Shown: piece after piece, positions 1 to 12,452 of the stretch
Layout of the letters: each line of letters opens with the position of its first letter
Position numbering within the stretch: position 1 is the first letter of the stretch
Assembly (NCBI RefSeq): GCF_963422355.1
Contig: NC_085093.1
Location: 4,198,503 to 4,262,502 of the forward strand
Length of the DNA stretch: 64,000 bases
Direction of reading: 5' to 3'
Source: Corticium candelabrum
Taxonomy: Eukaryota; Porifera; Homoscleromorpha; Homosclerophorida; Plakinidae
Made by a program: the position numbers and the translations under genes
The notes under the pieces: model-generated
What the model was told of the DNA's origin: nothing
Database searches by the model: none
What the model saw: the letters and a program-made list of their open reading frames with translations, nothing else

Positions 1-879
1 TAGTTTGGCAATCTGTTGAGGTCAAAGTCGTAAAACTTGCATCACAGAAAGTGTGATATAGAACAGGTGAACTAACATCGGATTCCAATCGCAGCACACT
101 CTTCAGCTTTTCCCCGTGCTCTACGCACTCCATAGCAACCTCAACAACACTGGTATTTCTTATCCGGGACTTTGCATTAGCCTCGCAGCACTTGCATTCT
201 GTTGCGGAGTAATCACACGCACGGCATGCACACGCACACACGCATGCAGACACTCATGCACGCACACACACGCACACACACGCACCCACGCACGTACGCA
301 CGTACCTAGGTATCGTAAATACGTCTAGTCTAGAATTATCTAATCTAGATACTACGCTTACAGTTAGCACTAGCTATATATAGCAGAAGTAACGGTTTTT
401 TAACTTGCCTTTGTGCATGGGGATGGCGCTAGATTGCATCGTTACCAGATAAAGCTCTCCTTGACGACTGGTGGTTTTCAGCGGCGGTGTAGCGAGAGGG
501 GACCTGGGGGCAAACTTTGGCAATACCAACATGCCACTAGGTTTCCTAGGTGCTTGCTAACATGGTTGCAGTCTAAGGGATCTATAGATGATATGCTTGA
601 GATCTAGGATGTCGTACACTAAAATTATAGTGTTCTAGACACGATGGTATGTCAACCGGTTTGAAAGAGCAGTGACGTAGCTATGGGCCAGGAGCCTGGT
701 GGGGACACGTGCTCCGAAATTTGGCTCCTTTTTGAATTTTGATCGTATAGTTTGCAAATTGCAACCAAATTTTTTCAAATTCTAGGATAAGCTAGCACTT
801 AGTGATTGTTAATGCCCATGACAATGATGATAATGATGTTGATTACAATAATATTAATCGAATCGCTTCTATTTAATTC
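1..879. other. Left flank without a recognisable gene
   Basis: I see no supported coding exon here. Short open frames exist, but none has a recognisable domain or paired splice sites. The stretch holds a CA/CG-rich microsatellite and then AT-rich unique sequence leading into the hAT relic. Confidence 0.5.
222..303. repeat. CACG/CACA-type microsatellite
   Basis: Imperfect runs of CA, CACG and CACGCA units. The Thr/His/Ala-rich open frame over it is a repeat artefact. Confidence 0.8.
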
Positions 880-1475
880 AGTACGGCAAAAGACAACGGT
901 CTTTCTATTGAAGTCCCTCCTAGACCACGTCGCAGATTGCAACAACCTACCCTTATGGATGAGATTGATGTATTGGAAACAACAGGAGCACGAAGAAATG
1001 AAGGTGATTTTAGAGACATTGATAACTATTATCGTATTTTAATTTACAACGCAACACTGGATCAGATAATTAGTAAATTCAACCAAGGTTTTTCGGTCTT
1101 TGATGACCGCAGCTAGTGAGTGTAGCCAAAGACCATCTTTTTAAATTTAACGTCAAAGTTATGGAGTCCTTGGCTAAGCGTTGGTCTTAAACATGAAATA
1201 GAGTCATTTCAGGCCGAGTCTGCAGCACTTTATCTAATTAAAGAGCAAACAGGAAGCAAGATTTCTCTCTGACGTGATATACCATACCTTGCCAGTGAAG
1301 GAGGCTTTCGTAGACCTGCTCAAAGTCTTACAAATTGCGTTGACATTAGGTGTCTCTACCGCGTCATGTGAACGTCGGTTTTTTTGAAAAGACGGAAGAC
1401 CTACCTGCCCTAGGGCTGACATGGAACAAAATTATAGATTAGCGTTTCTGGCCATAGAAAGAGATAATATATAGA
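880..1475 (+). pseudogene. Degenerate C-terminal part of a hAT-type transposase
   Basis: Two decayed blocks remain. Block 1 (about 890-1116) reads ...EIDVLETTGARRNEGDF, then ...NYYRILIYN and LDQIISKFNQ, resembling the stretch before the dimerisation region of hAT transposases related to zinc-finger MYM-type 1 proteins. Block 2 (about 1300-1474) reads VDLLKVLQIALTLGVSTASC followed by ERRFF, an in-frame TGA, and then YRLAFLAIERDNI. The S-T-A-S-C-E-R-x-F core and the downstream L-A-x-L-x-I-E-x-D pattern are the hAT C-terminal dimerisation signature. The stop inside the signature and a frame break between blocks show that it is dead. No terminal inverted repeats were located. The family call rests on remembered motifs; a protein search would confirm it. 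Confidence 0.7.
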
Positions 1476-1570
1476 GGGAGAGGGAGAGGGAGAGGGAGAG
1501 GGAGAGGGAGAGGGAGAGGGAGAGGGAGAGGGAGAGAGGGAGAGGGAGAGAGAGAGAGAGGGAGAGAGAC
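1467..1570. repeat. (GAGAGG)n purine microsatellite
   Basis: About 100 bases of GAGAGG/GAGGGA units, all purine on the plus strand, directly after the hAT relic. Confidence 0.95.
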
Positions 1571-1854
1571 TTGAAAGCAGCTAGACAGGTTTGCCGCAGT
1601 AGACAAGAACAGGAGAATTAAGCTTAAAGAAGACCGCGCTGCTCGCTCCAGAGACTCCTATATAAACACCTTGTCATGCATACTGTGCATGCATAGATGT
1701 AACGTATATCCTACCTCTTGTTCCGTCATCATCTGCGAACATTCTGACGCCATGTTGTCTGCAGTCTCAGCAGGGTTTTGACTGTATGTTAGACTGTTGA
1801 TAATACTAATTACACCTAGGTAACATAATATTAACTTACCACACGCCACATTAC

Positions 1855-1925
1855 GTGGCGCTGATTGGTCGAGAGGAAGCCTGCAACTACTGTTAGTACA
1901 TACCGAACAGTGACCCCGCATTTTA
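1855..1925 (+). promoter_or_regulatory. Conserved upstream block of RTK-A with an inverted CCAAT box
   Basis: The block beginning GTGGCGCTGATTGGTCGAGA recurs with few changes upstream of RTK-B at 21393-21460. It contains ATTGGT, an inverted CCAAT box, followed by GAGAGGAAGCC. In RTK-A about 270 bases that are absent from RTK-B separate this block from the conserved bases before the start codon. Conservation between paralogues is seen; promoter function is inferred. Confidence 0.5.
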
Positions 1926-2234
1926 AATTATTAATTACGATCTGTTCACACGGTCAACTGGATCGCGATCCGCTCGCGATTCTATCGCAATAGAAATATT
2001 GAGCGTTACCTTCACGTACGCTACGCTTGTAGTTGGAACATCTAACACTACGTCGCTGTATCAGAGCTTTCTACAAGGAAAAGAACACACGTACAAATCG
2101 GTCATCAGTAACGTGATATCAAATTGAGGCGGAGCTTTCGTTTTTAAAGTGCAGTGGGAACACTCGCTATCCCGATCGGATCGCAGAATCGCTTTCACAG
2201 TCGCAAGCCTTGCGGGGCAGTGGCTCTGAGTCTC

Positions 2235-3863
2235 ATGAAGTTGTTTCAACCTCTAGCTGTTCTCTTGTTCGCGTGTTTTGCTGCACAATCAAATGACGAC
2301 CCCTTCACAAAGTGCTACCAACCAGATGTCCATGCTAATACAACATGTCCACTAGGAGCATCATGTTGGAATGGCACCCAATCGGAGTGGCTTGTCGTCT
2401 TTAGCAGAGACAATGTTTGCTCGAACTGCTCCGTCTCTCAACTCCGTCCTTTCTTTGTTTCAAGCGTTAGTGCTACAACACTCAAATTCTCGAAGGATGA
2501 GAGTTTCCCTCATCATTTGTCACTTTTCCGGGTAGACTCCGAGTCCATGTTTGACTCCTGCTCGGCAACGCCACAGGAAGTCGGACAACTAAACACGTCG
2601 GTCTCACACGTGGTTGTCTTTGTTGACGAGCTCGACATCGGAGTAAACTATTTTGTGGCCATCGGCGAGACCAACACAACTTGCGGCAACGGAACGCGAG
2701 TTCGTATTTTTGTTGGAAAAAGCAACTGCAGTGACACTAACGATGCTAGTATTGTCTGTAGCAGCCGTGCTCCGTGCGTTTTCAATGATGAACGTGTCGA
2801 ATTTGCATGCCAATGTCCCGGAAGTTACAAAGGTGAGTGGTGCCAAGACATTAACGAATGCTACAACAACAGTCAGTGTCAACATGGAGGACGGTGCGTA
2901 GACCGCGAGTGTAGTTTCGAGTGCGAGTGTGTCGACGGTCGTAGTGGACTGTTTTGTGAATGCGAATCGAGTCCGTGTCAGAATGGAGGAATCTGCTACA
3001 TTGACAAGCAGACACCAGACTTTAGTAGCTACAGTTGTCAATGTGCTAAAGGCTACACGGGACTACATTGTGAGACCGAATTGAACGAATGTCTGTCTTC
3101 TCCCTGTCAGAACGACGGTACTTGTCAAGACCTAGCTGGTCAATATTTCTGTGCTTGTTCGAGTTGGTTCACTGGATCAGATTGCAACGAAGACATAGAC
3201 GAATGCACCGAAAGAGAGGTATGTCCTGGTGCATTTTGTAACAACACGTTTGGTGGTTACAGGTGCATCAATATAATTGGCATTTGCCCGTCAGTAAATT
3301 GTAATGATCGTGGAGAATGCTGGATTCTGGATCTGGATGGAGGGAGGGAAAGTTGCTCGTGTGGGCGTGGTTTTACAGGAAGTAAGTGTCAATATCAATT
3401 AGACAATGGTACTTGCCTTTCCAATCCTTGTATGAATAACGGCACGTGCCAGTACGAGAACCACGACTACGTTTGTGAGTGTCCGAGTGGCTATGGTGGA
3501 GACTACTGTCAATTTGATATAGACGAATGTCTGAGTAACCCTTGCTTATCGGGTCAGGAGCACTGTCGTGATCTTGCTGATGGATTTGAGTGTATTCGAG
3601 TATGTGGACCTTGTGCTCGGCTTCCGTCACTATGTCGCTCTTCTCCAAATGTCTGTGACCAAGTTACTTGTAGCCCGGGAAGCGTGTGTACAGTTGAAGA
3701 TGGAATACCATTCTGTCAATGTTTACAAACCTGTCAAGATGCATACGCGGCCAATATCAGTCTAGGTATGTAATTTTCAAAGGCTGATTTGTCTGTCTGT
3801 GTCTGTTGATTTGTTTGTCTGTTTGCATGTCTGTCTGTCAATCTGTTTGTTTGTTTGTTTGTT

Positions 3864-3910
<47 letters not shown>

Positions 3911-6900
3911 CGATTGGTTTGTCTGTTTGCATGTCTGTCTGTTTGTCTGTACATCTGTCTGTCTCTCTGTCTGTCAAATAACATTTATTTCAAACATACA
4001 TTTCTAGTACAATGTTAGCAAGGTAACTATATATAGTTCTGTAACTAAAGAGAGTTTACTAGGACTAGATTTTAAAAACAAACAAACATGTAACACTTAT
4101 AGAGAACAATGCAAACTACCCAGAGCCAACTCAGTGGCTGAAGAACTGGGTAGAGCAATCTACAGTACAGTCAATGTCATTTGTCAGAGCTGAGACTTTT
4201 CTCATGATGACCTTTGCATTGCACTTCTAAAGTTGAGTTGAGAATCTCTTTCTCCAGATGTCCAGAAACTCAGCAGCATTAGGTCGACCAAGTTCATCAC
4301 GTGACTTCTTGGCTAGCCTTTCCAGAAAGTTTTCCCCCATCTTACCCCATCTGTCTGTCCATCCGTCCGTCCGTCCGTCCGTCCGTCTGTCTGTCTGTCT
4401 GTCTGTCTATCTGTCTGTAACATCAATCACGGTCGAGCGCCACGAATCCATGGTGAAGACTGCGTCCCACACCCAATGCAAATAAGCATTTCGCAATTTT
4501 ATGCAAGTTGCTATAATTTAAAAGGGGTCCCTTTTAATTAAGGTCCAGCAATACTAAAAGCGAAGATGTTATATAATGCTGCATGACAAACATGCCAGTT
4601 GATGTCGGACGAACGATAAAAAGCACACGGGCCGTCTGATTCTGGTAGCTAAGAGTCTGGCGACGCTTCTCTGGTGAGAGACGTCATGTCTGCAATCTGA
4701 CATTCGGGATCGAGGTACAGTTCATTCCTAATACGGTATACGTTGCACTTACCTAGATGTCTAACATGTAGATACTTTTTAAATATAGTACTTTTTTCAA
4801 GCAGAAAAATAGGTTGCTCAGTTAGCTGCAATTAAGAGCGTTCAAATCGGCTGTTGGCTGCATGTATTTTATCGTGCTCTTTTTCGGAGTTATGGTCAAA
4901 TTTTAACCGAGTATGCGGATGTCACGTGCGCTCGCCAGCCACTGTATATCATTCTTTAATTCCCACAACTGGTAGAGTTTAAGATGCCCCGCTGCAGTCG
5001 GAGTAAACAAGCTCACGGGGACGCTTTTGCGCGCGTGCGTGCGTCCGTCCGTGCATTTGTGTAGGAAGGTGCGTCTTCTTCGCGGAAGTGGCGTCATTCT
5101 CCACGAATAGATCATGACGTATTACGTGGGAGGAGTTTGACATGGGGATGTGACGGCTGTTGTGGCAAAACTTCAGTTTTACATTCTAGTTAATAATATA
5201 AGTGTAAACGCGCAAAGATAGATGCTACCGCTCATATAGGGCGGGGTAGGACTAGTACATCTTTAGTTCTCTAGATAAATACATATGTATTTCCGAACAA
5301 CGCCGAAGGCTCCTGTTATTATCTATTTTAATAGAAATTAATCCCTCTGTCTGTTTGTCAACGCAAGACATGATGCGGATCGGGCTGAAAATTTTATCGA
5401 CGGTGTAACGTTTGACGGAAAACACAATGGAATATATGAGTTTGACCTTCGACTCAATTGGATCTCTTATTGAAGCTAGCCTCCACTCGCGCGTGAATTT
5501 TTCTACAGCGGCGCATCGTATCTCGAACAAATTTAAATCGACTTTGGACTGTACGCACGGAGCCTGTCGCTTAGTACCTGCGACGTCGAAAAAGGCAAGA
5601 TATTATTTAGTGTATCCGGGTCTTTTAAAATACGCCTATCTTTGTTTGGCCGTGTACGCGCGCCGAATAGCTGCCACGTTCAACGCACTTGTTTCTTGCA
5701 ACGACAACAACGTCTTTGGAAAGGTAACTAGGAACGACACAGACAATAGCATATAGAAATGGAACATTGGAATGACACATAAAAATGGCGCATAGCAATG
5801 GCACATAAAATGGTCCATAGAAATGACACATAGAAATGGCACATGCATGGGAATGGCACATAGGAATAGCACATAAGAATAACACATAAATATGGCACAT
5901 AGGAATGACACATATATAGAAATCGAGCATCGCATCTGTCAACAGACAGTGTCCAAATGGTACGAAAATTCTTCAACCGATTCGTTTGGGCATAGGGAAC
6001 AAGTCTGTAATGCTGCCCTGGCTAGTAGACAATATACATTTACGTGCATGGAGACTTACCGTATCAAGGACATAAAATGAACTCTATACAACACAGCTGT
6101 AGCTATGCTATCACAAATATTGTAACGAATTGCTACCAAATAAAATTAATAATGAAGTTTTGTTCTACGTCATGCGGCGTGTACTCTAACCCAATTCCTT
6201 TTCAACATAGGTGAGACAAGCAATGCAATGAGAGCAAACTACATCAGATGTGTGGCATTGGTTTTTGTGTTTTATAGACTTAACAATGGCGAGAGGATTC
6301 AACGCAGTAGATGGATCATTTGCAGCATTTGATTTAAATAGTGATCTTTTGTCGTATTCCAAGATTTTTGTTACCTTGAGACCAGACGATAAGGATGGGT
6401 TGATAGTGCATTACGGATCATCCTCTGTAGACTTTCTCGAGCTTGTGTTGAGCGACGGCTTTGTACAATTTCGATTCGAACTAGGCACTGGGATGCTTCT
6501 ATTAAACAGTAGCACAAAGCTTTCGTTGTACACGTGGCACACCATTAGAGCCGAACGTCGACGTCAACAAGGCAAGCCTAGCCTTTTGATCTTATGCTTA
6601 GCATTCTAATTAAATTCAGTTGACCGCACATCCAATATTTCTACGCTTTGTACACACATATAGGTTGGCTAACGGTGGATGGAGAAATTTTTACAGGAAC
6701 GTCACCAGGAGATGCCATTAGATTGAATGCTAGTCCTCGAGTTCTGTTTGTTGGTGGACATTCTGATTTGTCGGTAACGTGTGTATGCGTGTGAATAGAA
6801 GTGAATCTAGAATTGCATGGTTGTGTTCTTCACAGGTTACGTCAATTAATTTAGGATTTTCCGGATGCATCAGCAACATAGAGATAAATGATCAAGTCGT

Positions 6901-9900
6901 GACTCTAGCAAACTCTTCTTCTTCAATGACAATCACAGAATGTATCGAACGCCCATGTAACCTTACATGCAATGAAAGAGACAATTTGTTTAGGATCAGC
7001 AACAAGTATACTTGCAGATGCGATGATGTAAGCTTGTTTCCTACCTGTCGTTTTGATGTCGACGAATGCGCTTTGGGACAGGATAATTGCACACAAGGCA
7101 CGAAATGTATTAATACGCTCAATGGATTTGATTGTATATTCAAGTGTACGTGTGACACGTGTTATAACAACGGTACGTGTCATGAACATTTGTACAGTGG
7201 AATAAAAACATGTGAATGTCAATCGAATTATACCGGATTACGATGCGAGACTTATCTCGACGGTTGTTGGCCATCGCCTTGTGTTCACGGAACATGTGTA
7301 CCGGTAGAGAGTGGCGCTACTTGTTTCTGTAGGATTGGTTTTGCAGGACGTTATTGCGACGTGGAAATAGACGAATGTCAGTTATCACCATGTGGCCATC
7401 AAGGCACCTGCTCTGGTCACGTGGGTGGATACACTTGCGCCTGTAAAGACGGATATGTTGGAGCAAACTGTGAAATCAATATTAATGAATGCGCAAGCAA
7501 TCCTTGTAAAGAAAATGAATTATGTCAAGATGATATGAATCGATATCGTTGTATGCGAGTGCATAGCGCGTGCGACGAAAACGTGTGTGCACACGACGGC
7601 GTCTGTCTCAGACTCTCCGACAAAGGTCATTGTTACTGCACGAACGGATATCACGGTGTCCACTGCGAAGTCGAAGTGAATGAGTGCAGTTCTAGTCCTT
7701 GCTCTAACGGATCTTCTTGTGTCGACGGTATCGGTAACTACACGTGTGTCTGCCCGCCAGAATTTACCGGTCCACACTGTGACACAGTAATGACTGATTG
7801 TGAAATATCAGATTGTGGGAGTAATGGTAAGTGCTTGAATGGCACGTGTATATGTCTCGACGGCTACACGGGTAACAGATGTGAGAGTGAGATCGACCCT
7901 TGTGTTTCGTCAAGCTGTGATTACGGGGCAAAATGCGTGCCTGACTATCCGTCTTACACGTGTTCGTGTCCGACGGGAGCAATTGGTCGCCATTGCGAAT
8001 TTTTTCAATATTGTGGTATTCATAGTGACGAGTTTGTGTCGGACTTTGACAACCTTAGAGCATTCCCGTACGGAGAAAGTGCAGTTCAAGTATCTTGGGA
8101 GTTACGGAATGCGAGCAATAAGCCGGAAACAAGAAGATTTTACGTTCTACGATATTTGTTAGAATACAGCACAGTCGACAATTTGTTCGCTCGAAATGTT
8201 ACGGTCAATGGCACCAATGTGGTACTCGAAGATTTAAATCATTTAGAATTTCGTTTTGGAATCGCTTCAATTATCAATGACAAGGATCGACTCGTCTGCA
8301 GCAAGTTTTCCTATGTGTCAGGAGCTGTTGCGCCAAACATTTCTCGTTAGTTTGTGTGTTTCTTTTATGTCTATTTATCTATCTATCTGTATAAAGGCCT
8401 TTTCACACTATGCACTCCAAAGCGCATTGAATGCCATCATGCGCATTGGCGTTTTCACACCTAACGCGCATTGGCTGTCAAACCGCATTCAATGTGCAGG
8501 CGCCTTGGTGGCTGCACGTGACATCACGCCTACGCAAGCAGCTCTTCATGTCGCTAGGCAGCAGTATAGCTACGGTGCCTCTCTATACTGTGCTTATGGC
8601 GTAGATGGACGTACTGTAACTAAAGATAGAGAAATGTCTGCGCGAAGAGACTGGCAGCCGTAGCTAGGTTGTAAGGCATGTTACTTTCATGGGTAGACGT
8701 GTTTGTGACCTTCACGTGGATTGCCTTTTCCTAGTGTAAAATGAGTCAATGCGCATTGAATGCGCATCCAATTCACATTTGCTGCAAAATGGTTTGAATG
8801 CGGTTTGATGCACTTCAAGTGTGAAAAGCCTGTATGTGTGTAGTCAAATAGTTAACAGGTAACAGTCACTTTATTTCAGATCCCACAGCACAACCGAATG
8901 ACGTCATCATACTGTCGGTGGCGATGAATCGGTTATCCGTCAAATGGACTCCGATCGACCCAAACTTTGCTGGCGGTCTGAATCCTCAATACATCGTATA
9001 CTGCACGCCGCTCGTTCTCTTTACGTCACGCTCTTACAATCTCACTACTTCGACTACTTATGCTGACATCGGCGGTCTAGATGCAGATACGTTGTATAAA
9101 GTCGAAGTGTCCGCTGTGGTTGTTTTGTCTAGAGAAAGAGAACTCGTAGGGCCACGGAGCAGGCCGGTGATGATAAGAACAAGTTTGGCATGTGAGACCC
9201 ACATTGTGTTGTGTTCAAGTATTTCGCCGCTATCGCGTGTTTCCTTGCAGATATTCCTTTTCCAGAGAACGTCGAGGTTGTGCCTCTAGACTGGCGTAGC
9301 GCTCGCGTTACGTGGAGATTGCCATCCGGTGTAGCTAATGATCCCAGTGTGAATATCTTTATCAACGTGTTCAAGCAAAACCAATTAATCAGGAGACATG
9401 TTCTTCCTTTTAACCAACGCCACTTAAATCTTGTGGATCTATCACCTAAGACAATTTATACTTTGAAGGCAGCAATCAACAGCTCGAAAGGAAACAGCAA
9501 AGGAACCAACGAGACCATATTTAAAACTTTTCGTGAGATATACAATACATAATAAATTTATGATTTTAATTTTATACTGTGTACTGTAATGTTTTTAACA
9601 GATATGAATGACTGGAATTTTACGCTTTTGACTCATAATTCTACTTCACTTGGGGTCACATGGTTGGTGCCAAGGCAGCACAGAACTGTTAATGCATCTG
9701 TCAGGTTGATAGTTACGGAACAAACACATGGAAGCAGATCAGTCAGCAGCGCAACGAATGTCGAGAAATTAGTTGATATGTCAAGCGAAGAAGCGGTTCT
9801 TAGTGGTTTGCTACCTTGGTACCTCTACAGAGTGCAATTTAGTGTATTGTTGTTAAATAAAACGGAAATTGATTTTGGCTACTTTAATCAATTCACTGAC

Positions 9901-10311
9901 CAATCAGGTGAGAAAATCGGCGTCTGTGCAGATATATATATCTTAGAGAATAATGTTTTATGTTGCAGCTCCATCTACAACAAGGAACATTCGTGTCCTA
10001 CTTGGTAACGATCCATCAGTGGCTCAAGTATCTTGGGATGCGCCAATTTATCCAAACGGCCAAGTTGGTTATCGTCTGCGGTATTACGGCAATTCATCTG
10101 TTCATACTTGTTTCGAGGCCCAGGAGCGTGTCGTTGACGTGATAGACAACCAACAATGGCTCATTACAGACTTGAAACCATTTGAAGAGTACACAGTGCA
10201 AGTGACGTCATATAATTTGTTGCACAGCGTTAGCTGTTGTTTATTAAACGACAGCGAAACAGCGGATACATATACGTTTTGGACGCCAACTTCACGTAAG
10301 TCTCTCGTTTT

Positions 10312-10398
<87 letters not shown>

Positions 10399-12310
10399 TG
10401 TGTGTGTGTTTAGGCAGGCACACGTTGTTGTCCAAAAACTAAATTTTATTTAACGTGTACGATATGTTTAGGTCTGAATGCTCCAAAGTCTGTCAGCGTA
10501 TTCAGCAACAAGTCTGGTGGAATAGAAGTACATTGGGACAGCGATGGTTGCCTGTATGACCAACCCGTTTCCGTCTCTGTCTATTACGCTCCTGTCGTCG
10601 TTGCTCGAAAGCAAACGATCTTTCCTCTCATCTTCAGCCATATCATCGATCTGTCAAAAACTCTTCACAAAACATATTATATTAGTGGAGAATATTTGCT
10701 AAGAAACAGCACGTACGCAGTTTGGATTCAACTGGTTGCCGAAGGTAAGCGAGGATTCTACTCTCAAATATTCTACCGAACGTCTCTGCTTACACGTAAT
10801 TTGCATATACAATATGTTATAAATATAGTGTATATCTTCGTTTGTAAATTTGTTATGTAGATCCACAAGATGGAGTATCAGCGTTATCTGTGTGGAAGCG
10901 AACGCCCATCTCTATGTCTCTTGAATGGAAAGTGCCCAGTCAAGAGTCACTCAACGACGAAACGGGAATCTTCTTCTATCGCATCACGTGGCAATCTCAG
11001 TCAAACACGGCTAGCGGCGACTTTGACTATTACTCTGACAGAACAAATCCTAACCGCTCTCTCAGTGACCGTTACACCGTTAGAGATCTCCAACCAGCAA
11101 ATCTTTATGAACTATGTATGTATGTTGCAACCATCGACAGACAGAACGGAAACGTACTGTTGGGACCATCACAATGTGTGAACGATTCTACTGACTTTCT
11201 AAGTAAGTCGTACAGTACAGATACATTTCTGTACTATTCAACTTGCATTATATGGGATATGTGTAGATTATTTTAAATATTTGTATTTCATAGAACCTTC
11301 TGATGGCTTTTTCAACTTGTGGTTATTGGGATGTCCAAGTGCATCATCGCATTCAACAATATCTTGGAACTTAAACGAACAAAAACAACCCGGACCGATC
11401 AGTAGGCAAAACATAACACTTAAATACAGCTCAACAGATGAACTAGATCCAGCAGTTTTATCCTGTTGGAGAAGAGCTCCAGTGAACGCTACGTGTGAGA
11501 GCTCATCCGCTTTACACATTCGTTTTTGCTGGTGGATGGTACCAGACGTCAAAGCGTTTTGCAACATATCAGGACTGCAGGCTTACACTCTTTACACGTT
11601 TCAAATAAGAGCGTGTAATGCCAAAGGATGCGATGCAAAATCAGTAAAAGATAGAACATGTCCTGACAGTAAGTGTCATGATGTTTATTTCATATTTGTA
11701 TTGTTACATGCAGATGGTGGCTTTTGCTTTGTAGTTCCATCACCATCGATACCACTTGACTGTCAAATGACATCAAATTCGAACGCGTCCTTTTCAACTT
11801 TGTTGTGGAAGAAAGGACGAAGCAACAGTCAATCTGTTAATATTACTCTCATGTGGATTAATGACGATCTTCGTTCTGACCGTTCGTTTTCTCTCGACGG
11901 CTCATCACTAAAACCTCTTAATGACGACGATCCCATTCATTGTTTGTCACAAGATGACATAGTCAACTGTACCATACGACAAGTGACTGTAGATCACCGC
12001 TACCGGTTTAGGATCATTTCTGTCAACGAAATTGGAAATTCTACTAGTCAATCTCAATATTGCGGCTATTTATCATCAAATTCTAATGAAGGTGAGCAAC
12101 AGTTAGGTGTTGGAGATGTGTTATATATTCTAATAGATTCACTCTCTCTAATAATACATATGTATTTCTTTATATATAATTTTTAATTTAATGTCCCACC
12201 TAAGTGTGAAAATCTAATTTAGAAAGCTATCTATAACTAAATGTAGTCTATTTAGAATCATTCTGCTGTTATATGTCCAAAGTCAAATTGATAGTTGTTT
12301 ATGTAAGTTA

Positions 12311-12393
<83 letters not shown>

Positions 12394-12399
12394 AACACA

Positions 12400-12452
<53 letters not shown>

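Noticed and set aside
5412..5756. Open frame MTENTMEYM... in RTK-A intron 1, conserved in RTK-C intron 1
   Set aside because: Differences between copies fall evenly over codon positions and the C copy stops earlier; intron conservation is a simpler explanation.
3766..6277. Possible extra exons in the long RTK-A intron 1
   Set aside because: RTK-B splices directly from the same donor to the same laminin-G acceptor in phase, and no further EGF-like frame was found.
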